DNA from: Elstera sp043721315
GTDB taxonomy: Bacteria > Pseudomonadota > Alphaproteobacteria > Elsterales > Elsteraceae
Direction of reading: 5' to 3'
Assembly: GCA_043721315.1 (NCBI GenBank)
Contig: JAYSQZ010000035.1
Location: 18,747 to 82,746, forward strand
DNA: 64,000 bases
Of this stretch, positions 54,156 to 62,443 are shown in pieces; position 1 is the stretch's first letter; every line of letters starts with the position of its first letter. Below the pieces are notes generated by a model. That model had not been told where the DNA came from and searched no databases. It was given only the letters and a program-made list of their open reading frames with translations. A program made the translations under genes and the position numbers.

Positions 54156-54992
54156 ATGAACTACCGCCACGCCTACCACGCCGGTAACTTCGCCGATGTG
54201 TTCAAACACGCCGCCCTTGCCCTACTGCTTCAGCATTTGCAGAAGAAGGACAAGGGTTTCTGTGTGATTGATACCCACGCGGGCATCGGGCGCTACGATC
54301 TTTCCAGCTTTGAGGCCAGCAAAACCCTGGAGTGGCAAAACGGCGTTGCCGCCGTCATGCACGCGGCGGAAGCGCCAATCCTGGCACCGTGGCGGAAGGT
54401 GATTGCCGCGCTAAACCCCAACGGCGGCTATCGCTTCTACCCCGGTTCCCCCCTGGTTGCCCGGCATTTTCTGCGCCCGCAAGATCGGCTGATCGTGGCA
54501 GAACTGCACCCGCAGGACCGGCGCGTTCTGTCTCATCTGTTCGAGGGTGATAAGCAGGTTCTGGTCCGCCCTGCCGATGGTTACGCCACGCTGATTAAGC
54601 AAATTCCCCCGTTCGAGCGGCGCGGGGCCGCTCTCATTGATCCGCCGTTCGAGCGCGCCGATGAATGGGAAGTGCTGATCGAGGTACTCGCCGAAGCCCA
54701 CGCCAAATGGTCCACCGGCACCTATGTGGTCTGGTATCCGGTGAAAGACCTTACCGAAGTCGCGCGGTTTCACGATGTGCTGGCCAGCCTCGCCATTCCC
54801 AAAACCCTGATCGCCGAGTTTCACATTGGCCCGGCGGTGCCGGAGACTTTCTTCGGCTGCGGTCTTGCGGTCATCAATCCGCCGTGGCAGTGGGACGAAG
54901 AGTTGCAAGCGTTAGGGGATGCCCTCGCCGTGGCGCTCAAGCGGCCCCAGGCGAAAACGATTGTGGAGTGGCTAGTACCGGAGAGCGCTTAA
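54156..54992 (+). CDS. rlmJ: 23S rRNA (adenine-2030-N6)-methyltransferase RlmJ
   Basis: 278 residues. MNYRHAYHAGNFADVFKHAAL is the RlmJ N-terminus; DTHAGIGRYDL is the SAM site and LIDPPFE the catalytic DPPF. It methylates 23S rRNA A2030. Starts 5 bases after the ABC-F stop; a longer frame from 54105 overlaps that gene. Its stop overlaps the convergent amidase stop by four bases. Confidence 0.95.
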   Translation: MNYRHAYHAGNFADVFKHAALALLLQHLQKKDKGFCVIDTHAGIGRYDLSSFEASKTLEWQNGVAAVMHAAEAPILAPWRKVIAALNPNGGYRFYPGSPLVARHFLRPQDRLIVAELHPQDRRVLSHLFEGDKQVLVRPADGYATLIKQIPPFERRGAALIDPPFERADEWEVLIEVLAEAHAKWSTGTYVVWYPVKDLTEVARFHDVLASLAIPKTLIAEFHIGPAVPETFFGCGLAVINPPWQWDEELQALGDALAVALKRPQAKTIVEWLVPESA

Positions 54993-56350
54993 CTGGCCCG
55001 AAGCAGTGGCTCCAGCGTGCGGCCCAGGGCGAGTATCTGCCGATCTTGCATCGCGGCACCGACGAGACTTAACCCCACGGGTGGCTCGCCGGGGCGGTGG
55101 CACGGCAGGGTAAGCGCGCAACCGTCAGCCAAATTAACGATGGAGGGGTTGCGGAGCGTCATTAAGTTTAGGCGCGTATAATCATCGTCGCTCTCGACCT
55201 CGGTAAACAGTGGGGCAACGATGGGCACGGTCGGCATAATCAGCGCGTCGAAGGGGGCGAGCGCCGCCGTCATGGCCGCCACGAACGCCGCCCGCAGGCC
55301 GCGCGCCTCGATATAGTCCGCCGCTGTCAGCGTTGCACCTTTTTCGATGCGAGAGCGGACGCGCGGATCGTACTGATCACCGCTGCGGGCGAGCAACTCC
55401 CGGTGCCAAGCATAGGCTTCCGGGGCAGAAAAACCGCCGCGCGCGCTAATGGCGTGCAAATCGTTCAGAACAGGCAGGCTGGTTTCAACGATCTTTGCCC
55501 CTGCCGCCGCGAGGATGGACAGGCTGCGCTCATAAACGGCGGCGACCATGGCATCCATCCCATCCAGCACTATCGTCGTCGGGGCGAGCAGCCGCAGACC
55601 GTGAAGGTTCAACGGCGTCGGCAAGGGGGCGTTCGGCTCACCCGTTAAAACCGCATCGGCTTGCGCGCAAAGATCGACCGTTCTGGCGAGCGGACCAATC
55701 GAATCGAGCGTTGGGGACAGCGGCAAGGCTCCCGTCAAGGCAACCCGGCGCGCGGTGGGCTTGAAACCAACCAGCCCGCAGAAAGCCGCCGGAATCCGAA
55801 CGGAACCGCCTGTGTCAGACCCAATCGCCACATGGGCCATGCCGTCGCTCACCGAAACTGCGGCCCCGGAGCTGGAGCCGCCGGGAATGCGCCCGCCCGC
55901 TTCCAGCCCTAATTCCCGCCCGAAGGGATTGCGCGGGGTGCCGTAATGCGGGTTGATCCCCAGGCCGCTGAAAGCGAACTCGGTCATCGTAGTCCGCCCA
56001 ACGATCACCGCTCCCGCCGCGCGCAGCCGCGCAACCACGGGCGAGTCCTGGTAGGCTGGTGGCGTATCATCCAGCACCACGGAACCTGCGCGCGTGATCT
56101 GCCCCGCTTCATCCAGCAAATCCTTCACCGAAACCGTTAGGCCCGATAGCGGCGACGGAATGATCCCGCGCGCGCGCAATTGGTCCGAGTGCTCGGCGGC
56201 AACCCGCGCGGTTTCGCGGTGAACGGCTAGGAAGGTCTTGGCCCCCTCGCCTGCTGTATCGTCAATCCGGTCCAGCGCAGCGGCAAGGTAGCTAACGGCG
56301 GTTTCCGAGCGGTCGTGAAGGGCGCGTTGCGGGGGATGACGATGCGGCAT
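54989..56350 (-). CDS. Amidase signature (AS) family amidase
   Basis: 453 residues. Catalytic triad Lys in LTVSVKDLLDEAG, Ser in IGSDTGGSVRIPAAF and the PGGSSSGAAVS loop. It hydrolyses amides; the substrate is not readable (GatA-like partners GatB/C are absent). ATG 56350 has AGGAG 6-7 bases upstream; a GTG at 56377 is unlikely. It lies 42 bases after pyrC on the same strand. Confidence 0.92.
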   Translation of the reverse strand: MPHRHPPQRALHDRSETAVSYLAAALDRIDDTAGEGAKTFLAVHRETARVAAEHSDQLRARGIIPSPLSGLTVSVKDLLDEAGQITRAGSVVLDDTPPAYQDSPVVARLRAAGAVIVGRTTMTEFAFSGLGINPHYGTPRNPFGRELGLEAGGRIPGGSSSGAAVSVSDGMAHVAIGSDTGGSVRIPAAFCGLVGFKPTARRVALTGALPLSPTLDSIGPLARTVDLCAQADAVLTGEPNAPLPTPLNLHGLRLLAPTTIVLDGMDAMVAAVYERSLSILAAAGAKIVETSLPVLNDLHAISARGGFSAPEAYAWHRELLARSGDQYDPRVRSRIEKGATLTAADYIEARGLRAAFVAAMTAALAPFDALIMPTVPIVAPLFTEVESDDDYTRLNLMTLRNPSIVNLADGCALTLPCHRPGEPPVGLSLVGAAMQDRQILALGRTLEPLLRAS

Positions 56351-56392
56351 AGAAACTCCTAAACTGGTACTTTCCACAGATATAAAAATTGA

Positions 56393-57475
56393 TTATGCCG
56401 GAATTACGGCCTCACCCCGCATTTCCCACGGCAGCGCCTCCCCTGCCCAAAACGGGATAATATGCTGATCGCGCGCGCTGATTTGCGCCGCTACCCGCTC
56501 CGCCCGCTCAGGCTGCGTGCGCTGAAGCGTGATCCGCGTCTCGTTGATTGGTAAGCCGTAGAACGCGGGGCCGTGCAAGCTGGCGAACCCCTCGAACCGG
56601 TCCAGCGCGCTTTCGTCTTCAAAGACCTGAAGATAGGCCGCGAGCGCCGAGGGTGCGGTGAACAGGCCCGCGCACCCGCAAGCGCTTTCCTTATCGCGCG
56701 CCAGATGCGGGGCCGAATCGGTGCCCAGAAAGAAACGCGGATCGCCAGAGGTTGCGGCATCGCGCAAGGCCAGCCGATGAATTTCGCGTTTGGCTACCGG
56801 TAAACAGTAGAAATGCGGGCGCATTCCGCCTTGAAACATGGCATTGCGGTTGATGTGGAGATGATGCGCCGTAATCGTGGCCGCCACATTCTGCGGACGG
56901 GACTTGACGAAGGCCACCGCATCGGCAGTCGTCACATGCTCGAAAACGATTTTCAATTCGGGCAGCCGGTCGCACAGCAGCGCTAACACTGTATCAATGA
57001 ACAAAGACTCGCGGTCGAAAATATCCACGCTGGGGTCAGTCACTTCGCCATGCACCAGCAAAGGCATTCCAATCTCAGCCATTTTCTCCAGTACCGGCAG
57101 AATGCCGCGCACGGTCGTTACACCGAAATCAGAGTTGGTGGTGGCTTTCGCTGGGTAGAGTTTGGCTGCTACCCAGGTTTTATCGGCAAACCCCGCCGCA
57201 ATCTCCGCAGGCGTGATCGTATCCGTTAGATACGCGGTCATGAGCGGCTCGAAGGTAACGCCCTGGGGGACAGCCGCCTTAATCCGGTCGCGGTAGGCCC
57301 GCACTTCTGCCCGCGCGGTTAGGGGAGGCGCAAGGTTGGGCATGACAATCGCCCTGCCGAACGCCCGCGCCGTGTAGGGCACTACCGCCGAGAGCATATC
57401 GCCATCGCGAAAATGTACGTGCCAATCGTCAGGGCGGCGGATGGTCAGAGAGGTTGGGGAGTTAGCCGGGGTCAT
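56393..57475 (-). CDS. pyrC: Dihydroorotase, class II
   Basis: 360 residues. Zinc ligands DWHVHFRDG, the carboxylated Lys in AAKLYPAKATTNS, HGEV, EHVTT and the Asp in LGTDSAPH. It cyclises carbamoyl-aspartate to dihydroorotate in pyrimidine synthesis. ATG 57475 is preferred to TTG 57484. Confidence 0.95.
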   Translation of the reverse strand: MTPANSPTSLTIRRPDDWHVHFRDGDMLSAVVPYTARAFGRAIVMPNLAPPLTARAEVRAYRDRIKAAVPQGVTFEPLMTAYLTDTITPAEIAAGFADKTWVAAKLYPAKATTNSDFGVTTVRGILPVLEKMAEIGMPLLVHGEVTDPSVDIFDRESLFIDTVLALLCDRLPELKIVFEHVTTADAVAFVKSRPQNVAATITAHHLHINRNAMFQGGMRPHFYCLPVAKREIHRLALRDAATSGDPRFFLGTDSAPHLARDKESACGCAGLFTAPSALAAYLQVFEDESALDRFEGFASLHGPAFYGLPINETRITLQRTQPERAERVAAQISARDQHIIPFWAGEALPWEMRGEAVIPA

Positions 57476-57532
57476 CGCATCCAATCCTGTGACAGTTCTT
57501 ATGCCTACAGGAAACGAAGCTCGCCCTCTCTG

Positions 57533-57937
57533 TCAAGAATAGGAAGGCGGGCAAGAATAGGACGGCGGGCAAGAAGAGGACGGCGGGAGGGGCTTTGAGC
57601 GCGAGATCAAAAAAGCTCCCAGCAGAATAAAACTGCCGCCAACGATCTTACCTACGCTCACGGCTTCCCCGAACGCCCAATGCCCCCCCAGGGTCGCGCT
57701 GAACAGCGACAGGCCGATGCCAATGGGATAGGCGGTCGAGAGTTCGTTGCGGGCAAGCGCCACCGCCCATAATCCCAAACCCGTGAAATAGACCAGCGCG
57801 GCCCCAATCAACGGCCAGGCTTGACGCAGCAGCGCAGTAAGGCTCATGTCGCCCGGCAGCGCGCTTTTCAGCAAGATCATCCCCAGCGTGGTCAGCACGG
57901 CACAGGCCAGCGACAGCAGCAAATCAAGCGCCCGCAT
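57533..57937 (-). CDS. SMR/EamA-like small membrane transporter subunit with repeat-encoded tail
   Basis: 134 residues with four membrane helices (about 5-25, 37-57, 63-83, 93-113). SAYPIGIGLSLFSATLGG-like segment and FGEAVSVGKIVGGSFILLGAFLI match SMR/EmrE-like proteins. The C-terminus PPSSSCPPSYSCPPSYS is encoded by an 18-bp tandem repeat and is unlikely to be functional. It pairs with the gene 12 bases upstream (57950-58300). Confidence 0.78.
   Translation of the reverse strand: MRALDLLLSLACAVLTTLGMILLKSALPGDMSLTALLRQAWPLIGAALVYFTGLGLWAVALARNELSTAYPIGIGLSLFSATLGGHWAFGEAVSVGKIVGGSFILLGAFLISRSKPLPPSSSCPPSYSCPPSYS
57534..57587. repeat. 18-bp tandem repeat, three copies
   Basis: Units at 57534-57551, 57552-57569 and 57570-57587, near-identical (CAAGAATAGGAAGGCGGG type). 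They encode six-residue steps in the tail of the SMR-like protein. Slippage could change tail length without breaking the frame. Confidence 0.85.
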
Positions 57938-57949
57938 CGTTACCCCCCC

Positions 57950-58300
57950 TCATGCCCACGCCAGCAGGCCGACGCCCGCGAGCAAGGCCAGCATTCCCAT
58001 GATTTTCCACCCGTCGAGGCTTTCGCGAAACAGCACCCGCGCCAACACTGCCGCCATTAGCAGATTCACGCCAATCGCCATTGGGGCCGCCACGCTCATA
58101 TCAATCCGCGATAACAGAAAACCGAGCAGCGCGAAATTGCAACTCACCAACCCCCCGGCTATCACCCCAGACGGCAAAGACGCCCGCCAACGCCGCGCCA
58201 GCAGGTGCGACATCGCAATCTTCGCAGCAGCGGCAGCCCCGGTTCCGATAGCGGCGTAGAGCAGATAAATCGGCAGATATGTTAGGAAATCTGATGCCAT
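57950..58300 (-). CDS. SMR/EamA-like small membrane transporter subunit
   Basis: 116 residues with four helices. VAAPMAIGVNLLMAAVLARVLFRESL and GWKIMGMLALLAGVGLL are EmrE-like. Two adjacent, non-identical half-transporters suggest a heterodimer (as with EbrAB-type or ArnEF-type pairs). Substrate unknown. ATG 58300; divergent from the DegT gene. Confidence 0.78.
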   Translation of the reverse strand: MASDFLTYLPIYLLYAAIGTGAAAAAKIAMSHLLARRWRASLPSGVIAGGLVSCNFALLGFLLSRIDMSVAAPMAIGVNLLMAAVLARVLFRESLDGWKIMGMLALLAGVGLLAWA

Positions 58301-58518
58301 ATTAGCCCTGTTCCTAACACGCTGGGCGGTTGTTGACTACGACAGTACGGGCATCGCGGCACTACATTACCGAAGTTTAAGATGCACTCGGGGCCAGAAA
58401 GCGGAATCATGTTTTCGACGGGATAAGGCAAACGGGAAAAGGCAAAGCCAGTTTTCGTTACCAGTTTTCGTTGAACATGCGGGGCCTCGACCAGCGGGGC
58501 GGTCTGTCGATCTGTTAG

Positions 58519-59763
58519 GTGAACGAAGTGTCCGCTGCCAATATCCTCAGCTTGCAGAATGCGCTGACCCTCGCCCGCACCCCCGTTCTGGTTCCCGGTC
58601 AGGCAGATGTTGTTCAGACCAGTTCTGCGACCATTACCACGCTGCCCTCGCTCGACAGCGAGCCGCTTTATTTTGCCCGCCCCAGCGCCCAATATCGGGC
58701 GATGCACGGTGAAATCGATGCGGCGATCCAGTCGGTGCTCGATGGGCATACTTATATCCTCGGTGAAGCGGTGAGGCAGTTCGAGGCCGAATTCGCCGCC
58801 TACACCGGCGCGAAATACGCTATCGGCGTTGCCAACGGCACCGATGCGCTGCATCTCGCCTTGCGCGCTCTTGGGATTGGCGACGGCGATGAGGTTATCA
58901 CAACAGCCCATACCGCGATTGCCACGGTCGCCGCGATTGAGATGAGCGGGGCCACCCCGGTGTTCGCCGACATCACTGCCGACCGCTACACGCTGGACCC
59001 GGTGGATGTTGCCCGCAAGATCACCCCGCGTACGAAAGCCATTCTGCCCGTGCATCTCTACGGCCATCCGGCTGATTTGGGGCCGCTGCTGGAGCTTGCG
59101 TCGCGCCATAATCTCGAAATTATCGAAGACTGCGCCCAGGCCCATGCCGCCGAATGGCAAGGCCGCCAAGTTGGTACCATAGGCAAAATCGGCTGCTTCA
59201 GCCTGTACCCAACCAAGAACCTCGGTGCGATTGGCGACGCTGGTATCATCATCACCAGCGACGAAGCCGTGGCCGATCGCCTGCGCCTGCTGCGCCAGTA
59301 TGGCTGGAAAGATAAGCAACTCAGCCTAATTTCGGGCTTCAACTCGCGCCTGGACGAGCTTCAAGCCGCCATTCTGCGGGTAAAGCTGCGCCATCTCGAT
59401 GAAACCACGGCCCGCCGCCGCGCGATTGCCAAAGCCTATTCCGAAGCCTTTGCCGATCTGCCGCTCACCCTGCCGCGCGATATTGATGGGTGCTTGAACG
59501 TCTATCATCTCTACGTTCTCCGCACGCCGCAGCGCGAGGGGCTGAAGGCCCATCTGGCCGGGCAGAATATCCACGCGGGTATCCACTACCCCACTCCCTG
59601 CCACCGCCACCCAGCCTTGGCGGAGCGTTGTGCTGATGTGCGCTTGCCCGTGACCGAGCAACTGGCCGAGCAAATCCTGTCGCTGCCGATGTACCCGGAA
59701 CTGACGGACGGCCAGGTGGAACGGGTGATCCGGGCAGTGCGGAGCTTCTATACGGGCGCTTAA
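58519..59763 (+). CDS. DegT/DnrJ/EryC1/StrS-family aminotransferase
   Basis: 414 residues. PLP Lys in SLYPTKNLGAIGD; the GVANGTDALHLALRALGIGDGDEVIT block and EDCAQAHAAEW are family hallmarks. It aminates a keto-sugar nucleotide in surface-glycan synthesis or acts as a sensor/dehydratase in some cases. The first ~45 residues are an extra N-terminal segment before the family domain. Start GTG 58519 has a weak ribosome site. Confidence 0.9.
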   Translation: MNEVSAANILSLQNALTLARTPVLVPGQADVVQTSSATITTLPSLDSEPLYFARPSAQYRAMHGEIDAAIQSVLDGHTYILGEAVRQFEAEFAAYTGAKYAIGVANGTDALHLALRALGIGDGDEVITTAHTAIATVAAIEMSGATPVFADITADRYTLDPVDVARKITPRTKAILPVHLYGHPADLGPLLELASRHNLEIIEDCAQAHAAEWQGRQVGTIGKIGCFSLYPTKNLGAIGDAGIIITSDEAVADRLRLLRQYGWKDKQLSLISGFNSRLDELQAAILRVKLRHLDETTARRRAIAKAYSEAFADLPLTLPRDIDGCLNVYHLYVLRTPQREGLKAHLAGQNIHAGIHYPTPCHRHPALAERCADVRLPVTEQLAEQILSLPMYPELTDGQVERVIRAVRSFYTGA

Positions 59764-59797
59764 ATCCCGCCACGGCAATTTCTGCCGACATCCTTAG

Positions 59798-59829
59798 AAT
59801 CGGCGCCCCTCGGGGTGCCGATTTTCTTT
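59798..59829 (+). terminator. Rho-independent terminator after the DegT gene
   Basis: Stem AATCGGC-CCC / GGG-GCCGATT with few mismatches, then TTTCTTTG. 35 bases after the stop. Confidence 0.8.
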
Positions 59830-59874
59830 GTAAGACTGATATAAATCAATATCTTAAAAGACAAGTCTCGCGTT

Positions 59875-59890
59875 TGGCACGATATTCGCA
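59875..59890 (+). promoter_or_regulatory. Sigma-54 (RpoN) promoter candidate for the flagellar operon
   Basis: TGGCACGATATTCGCA matches TGGCACG-N4-TTGCA at every fixed position but one. GG/GC spacing is correct. In the stretch 59764-60068 this is the only strong promoter. Flagellar hook-junction genes are RpoN-dependent in several Alphaproteobacteria. The expected start is near 59902. The rest of the gap holds the terminator above and no gene. Confidence 0.75.
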
Positions 59891-60068
59891 AACATTTGGG
59901 TTAAGAGCTGCCGCGAGAGGCGAAACATGCCGGGTATGGATTGGTTAAGCGCGTGTCATAATTGGTTTTCTGGCGACCGCCAGAAGGTTATGATGCATGT
60001 AGAAACCAAACCGTCTCCGGCTTTGAGCGGATGGGTGCGGTAAGATGAATGCGATCAAGGGAGCGGAC

Positions 60069-60557
60069 ATGACCGAATTCGCCGACGACGATCAGGACCA
60101 ATCGGCCCTGGAAACTCTGTCGTTCGACCTGCGGGAAGTGACCGAACTGGTCGATCGGCTAACGGCGATCCTCGATGAGGAAACCGCGCTGATTGATGAA
60201 GGCCGGATTGCCGAGATCGAGCCGTTGCAAGTTGAAAAGAACAGGCTTTCTGCGGCTATCCGCCAAGCAACAGGCAGCCTTGAGCCGATTATCGACCTGC
60301 TCTACGAAACCGAAGACCCCGATATCGCCGCCGACCGCGACGATATGATCGACGCGGTTTTGATGCTGAAAGACGCCTCCGAGCAGAACGAGCGCGTGTT
60401 GCGCGCAGCCCTACGGGCAACCTCTCGTCTGGTGAGCGCGCTGGTCCATACCGCGCGCAATGTGGCGAGCGAGGACGCGCGGGCTTACAGCGCGGGCGGG
60501 AGCGTGGTTAAAAATATGCCGGGTGGGCCGAGCGGATCGTTCGATCAAACCCTCTAA
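60069..60557 (+). CDS. FlgN-like flagellar export chaperone
   Basis: 162 residues, helical. LREVTELVDRLTAILDEETALIDEGRIAEIEPLQVEKNRL resembles FlgN, the chaperone for FlgK/FlgL. Positioned directly before flgK. ATG 60069 follows GGGAG; ATG 60045 is also possible. Function inferred from fold and place. Confidence 0.75.
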   Translation: MTEFADDDQDQSALETLSFDLREVTELVDRLTAILDEETALIDEGRIAEIEPLQVEKNRLSAAIRQATGSLEPIIDLLYETEDPDIAADRDDMIDAVLMLKDASEQNERVLRAALRATSRLVSALVHTARNVASEDARAYSAGGSVVKNMPGGPSGSFDQTL

Positions 60558-60632
60558 GCGTAGCGGCTAAATTTGCCGAGTAAGCCTTTAAGTTTTTTTT
60601 AGATGTTACGGTTTTGGGAAAGGTAGAACACC

Positions 60633-62420
60633 ATGAGCCTCTCGCTCTCCCTCAATAACGCTCTTAGCGGGCTTCGCGCGGCGCAGAATTCGCTCGCGGT
60701 TATTTCCAGCAACGTCTCGAACGCGAAGACGGTTGGCTATACCAAAAAAATTCAGCCGCAAACCAACCTCGCCTACCCTGGTCAGGGCGGTGCGGGGGTG
60801 ATTTCTCAGACCGTTTATCGCCAGACCGATGAGCTAATGCGCCGGGAGATCCGTAAGGAAACCTCGACCCAAGGCCGCACCGCCATCGAGAATACCTTCC
60901 TGAAGCAAATTCAGACGATGTACGGGAAGACGGAGAACGGTGGCCGCCTCGGCAGTTCGATCACCAACTTCAATAACGCCCTGAACGCGCTTTCCACGAC
61001 GCCAGAATCGGTCTCAGCCCAGCTTTCAGCCGTGGCAGAAGCCAAAACCCTCACCTCGACCCTGAACGACATGGCCCTGCAAGTGCGCGACCTGCGCCTG
61101 GATGGGGCACGAAAAGTCGGCGAAGCGGTTAGCGAAGTGAACACAAACCTGCAACAGGTGCAGGAACTCAACCGCCAGATCACCCGCGCCTATGCCCTGG
61201 GCCAACCCACGGGCGACCTTGAAGACGTGCGCGATGTGGCGCTCTCTAAAATCGCCGATAATATGGACATCCAAACCTTCCGCCGCGATACCGGCGAAAT
61301 GGTGGTGTTCACTAAAGCCGGGCGCATTTTAGTCGATGGTACCGCCGTGCAGCTTTCCTACAGCACGCCGAATGCCATGAGCACGACGGATAACATCCCC
61401 ACGATTTCGATCAATGGGCAAACCCAGATCGACATTAAGTCGGAGTTTCGCGATGGCAAAATCGCCGGGCTGATTAGTTCAGTCGATAACACGCTGAAAG
61501 GCGTGGCCAACCAGTTGAACCAACTGGCAGAATCGCTCTACGGTAACTCGGCCCGCACCACGGGCGTGGTGGATCAAGCCCAAATCGGCCCGCCCTCCTA
61601 CCCCTTTGGTCGCTTGGCGACGACGCCGAATAACAATAGCGGCACGGTAACAAGCCCGACGTACATCGACATTGCTCGCACGGGTACGAACACGTTTCAG
61701 CTTGGGGTTGATTTCAATATTGGCGATACAATCACGTTCAACAACGGCGCGACCGCCCGTGTTGACGCGGTGGACGTGAATGCGGCAAGCGGTACTCTGC
61801 GTTTCAAAGTTGCGGCACTGGGCGGCGGCTTTACTGTGGCATCGCCCGCAAATCAGTGGATTACCAATATCGGGGCCACGGTAGTTGCAGCGAATACCGC
61901 TAACGTAACCGGCCTCGACGATGGCTTCCGCCTGTTCGCCAACGTCGATCTGACCCATTACACCAGCGCGACGAGCGGTTATGTGTCGCGCGATAATGCG
62001 TCCAGCATTGGCCTGCACCCTAGCCTCGACCCCAGCAAAGGCGGTAGCGCCGGGCTACTGGCGCTCGCGAACGATCCGTTTACAAAGAACCTCGCCAAAA
62101 CCCTCTCGGATACGTTTACGGCGGTTCAGTCGATCGGCCAGAGCATCGGCGGGGTTTCGGCGGGTACCTACAGCTATTCCGGTTACGCCAAGTCGATGGT
62201 ATCGCAAAACGCCATTGTGGCCAGCAAAGCCGCTGCCGACTCGAACTTCCAGGTGGAGTTTGTGCGGTCGCTGCAAAGCCAAGCCTCGGAACTCGAAGGC
62301 GTGAATGTTGATGAAGAAATGGCCAATCTGGTCACTTACCAGAACGCCTATTCCGCCTCCGCGCGCGTTGTGACCACCATCAATCAAATGTTCGATACCC
62401 TGTTGGGTATCGGCGCTTAA
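60633..62420 (+). CDS. flgK: Flagellar hook-associated protein FlgK
   Basis: 595 residues. N-terminal LNNALSGLRAAQNSLAVISSNVSNAKTVGYTKK and C-terminal EGVNVDEEMANLVTYQNAYSASARVVTTINQMFDTLLGI are the conserved terminal coiled-coil ends of FlgK. The middle is variable. It forms the first hook-filament junction zone. GGGAAAGG upstream of ATG 60633. Confidence 0.97.
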   Translation: MSLSLSLNNALSGLRAAQNSLAVISSNVSNAKTVGYTKKIQPQTNLAYPGQGGAGVISQTVYRQTDELMRREIRKETSTQGRTAIENTFLKQIQTMYGKTENGGRLGSSITNFNNALNALSTTPESVSAQLSAVAEAKTLTSTLNDMALQVRDLRLDGARKVGEAVSEVNTNLQQVQELNRQITRAYALGQPTGDLEDVRDVALSKIADNMDIQTFRRDTGEMVVFTKAGRILVDGTAVQLSYSTPNAMSTTDNIPTISINGQTQIDIKSEFRDGKIAGLISSVDNTLKGVANQLNQLAESLYGNSARTTGVVDQAQIGPPSYPFGRLATTPNNNSGTVTSPTYIDIARTGTNTFQLGVDFNIGDTITFNNGATARVDAVDVNAASGTLRFKVAALGGGFTVASPANQWITNIGATVVAANTANVTGLDDGFRLFANVDLTHYTSATSGYVSRDNASSIGLHPSLDPSKGGSAGLLALANDPFTKNLAKTLSDTFTAVQSIGQSIGGVSAGTYSYSGYAKSMVSQNAIVASKAAADSNFQVEFVRSLQSQASELEGVNVDEEMANLVTYQNAYSASARVVTTINQMFDTLLGIGA

Positions 62421-62443
62421 AGCCCTGACGAGGAGAAATAGCC

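Noticed and set aside
57534..57587. CRISPR-like array
   Set aside because: Three contiguous 18-bp units without spacers; a coding tandem repeat, and no cas genes.
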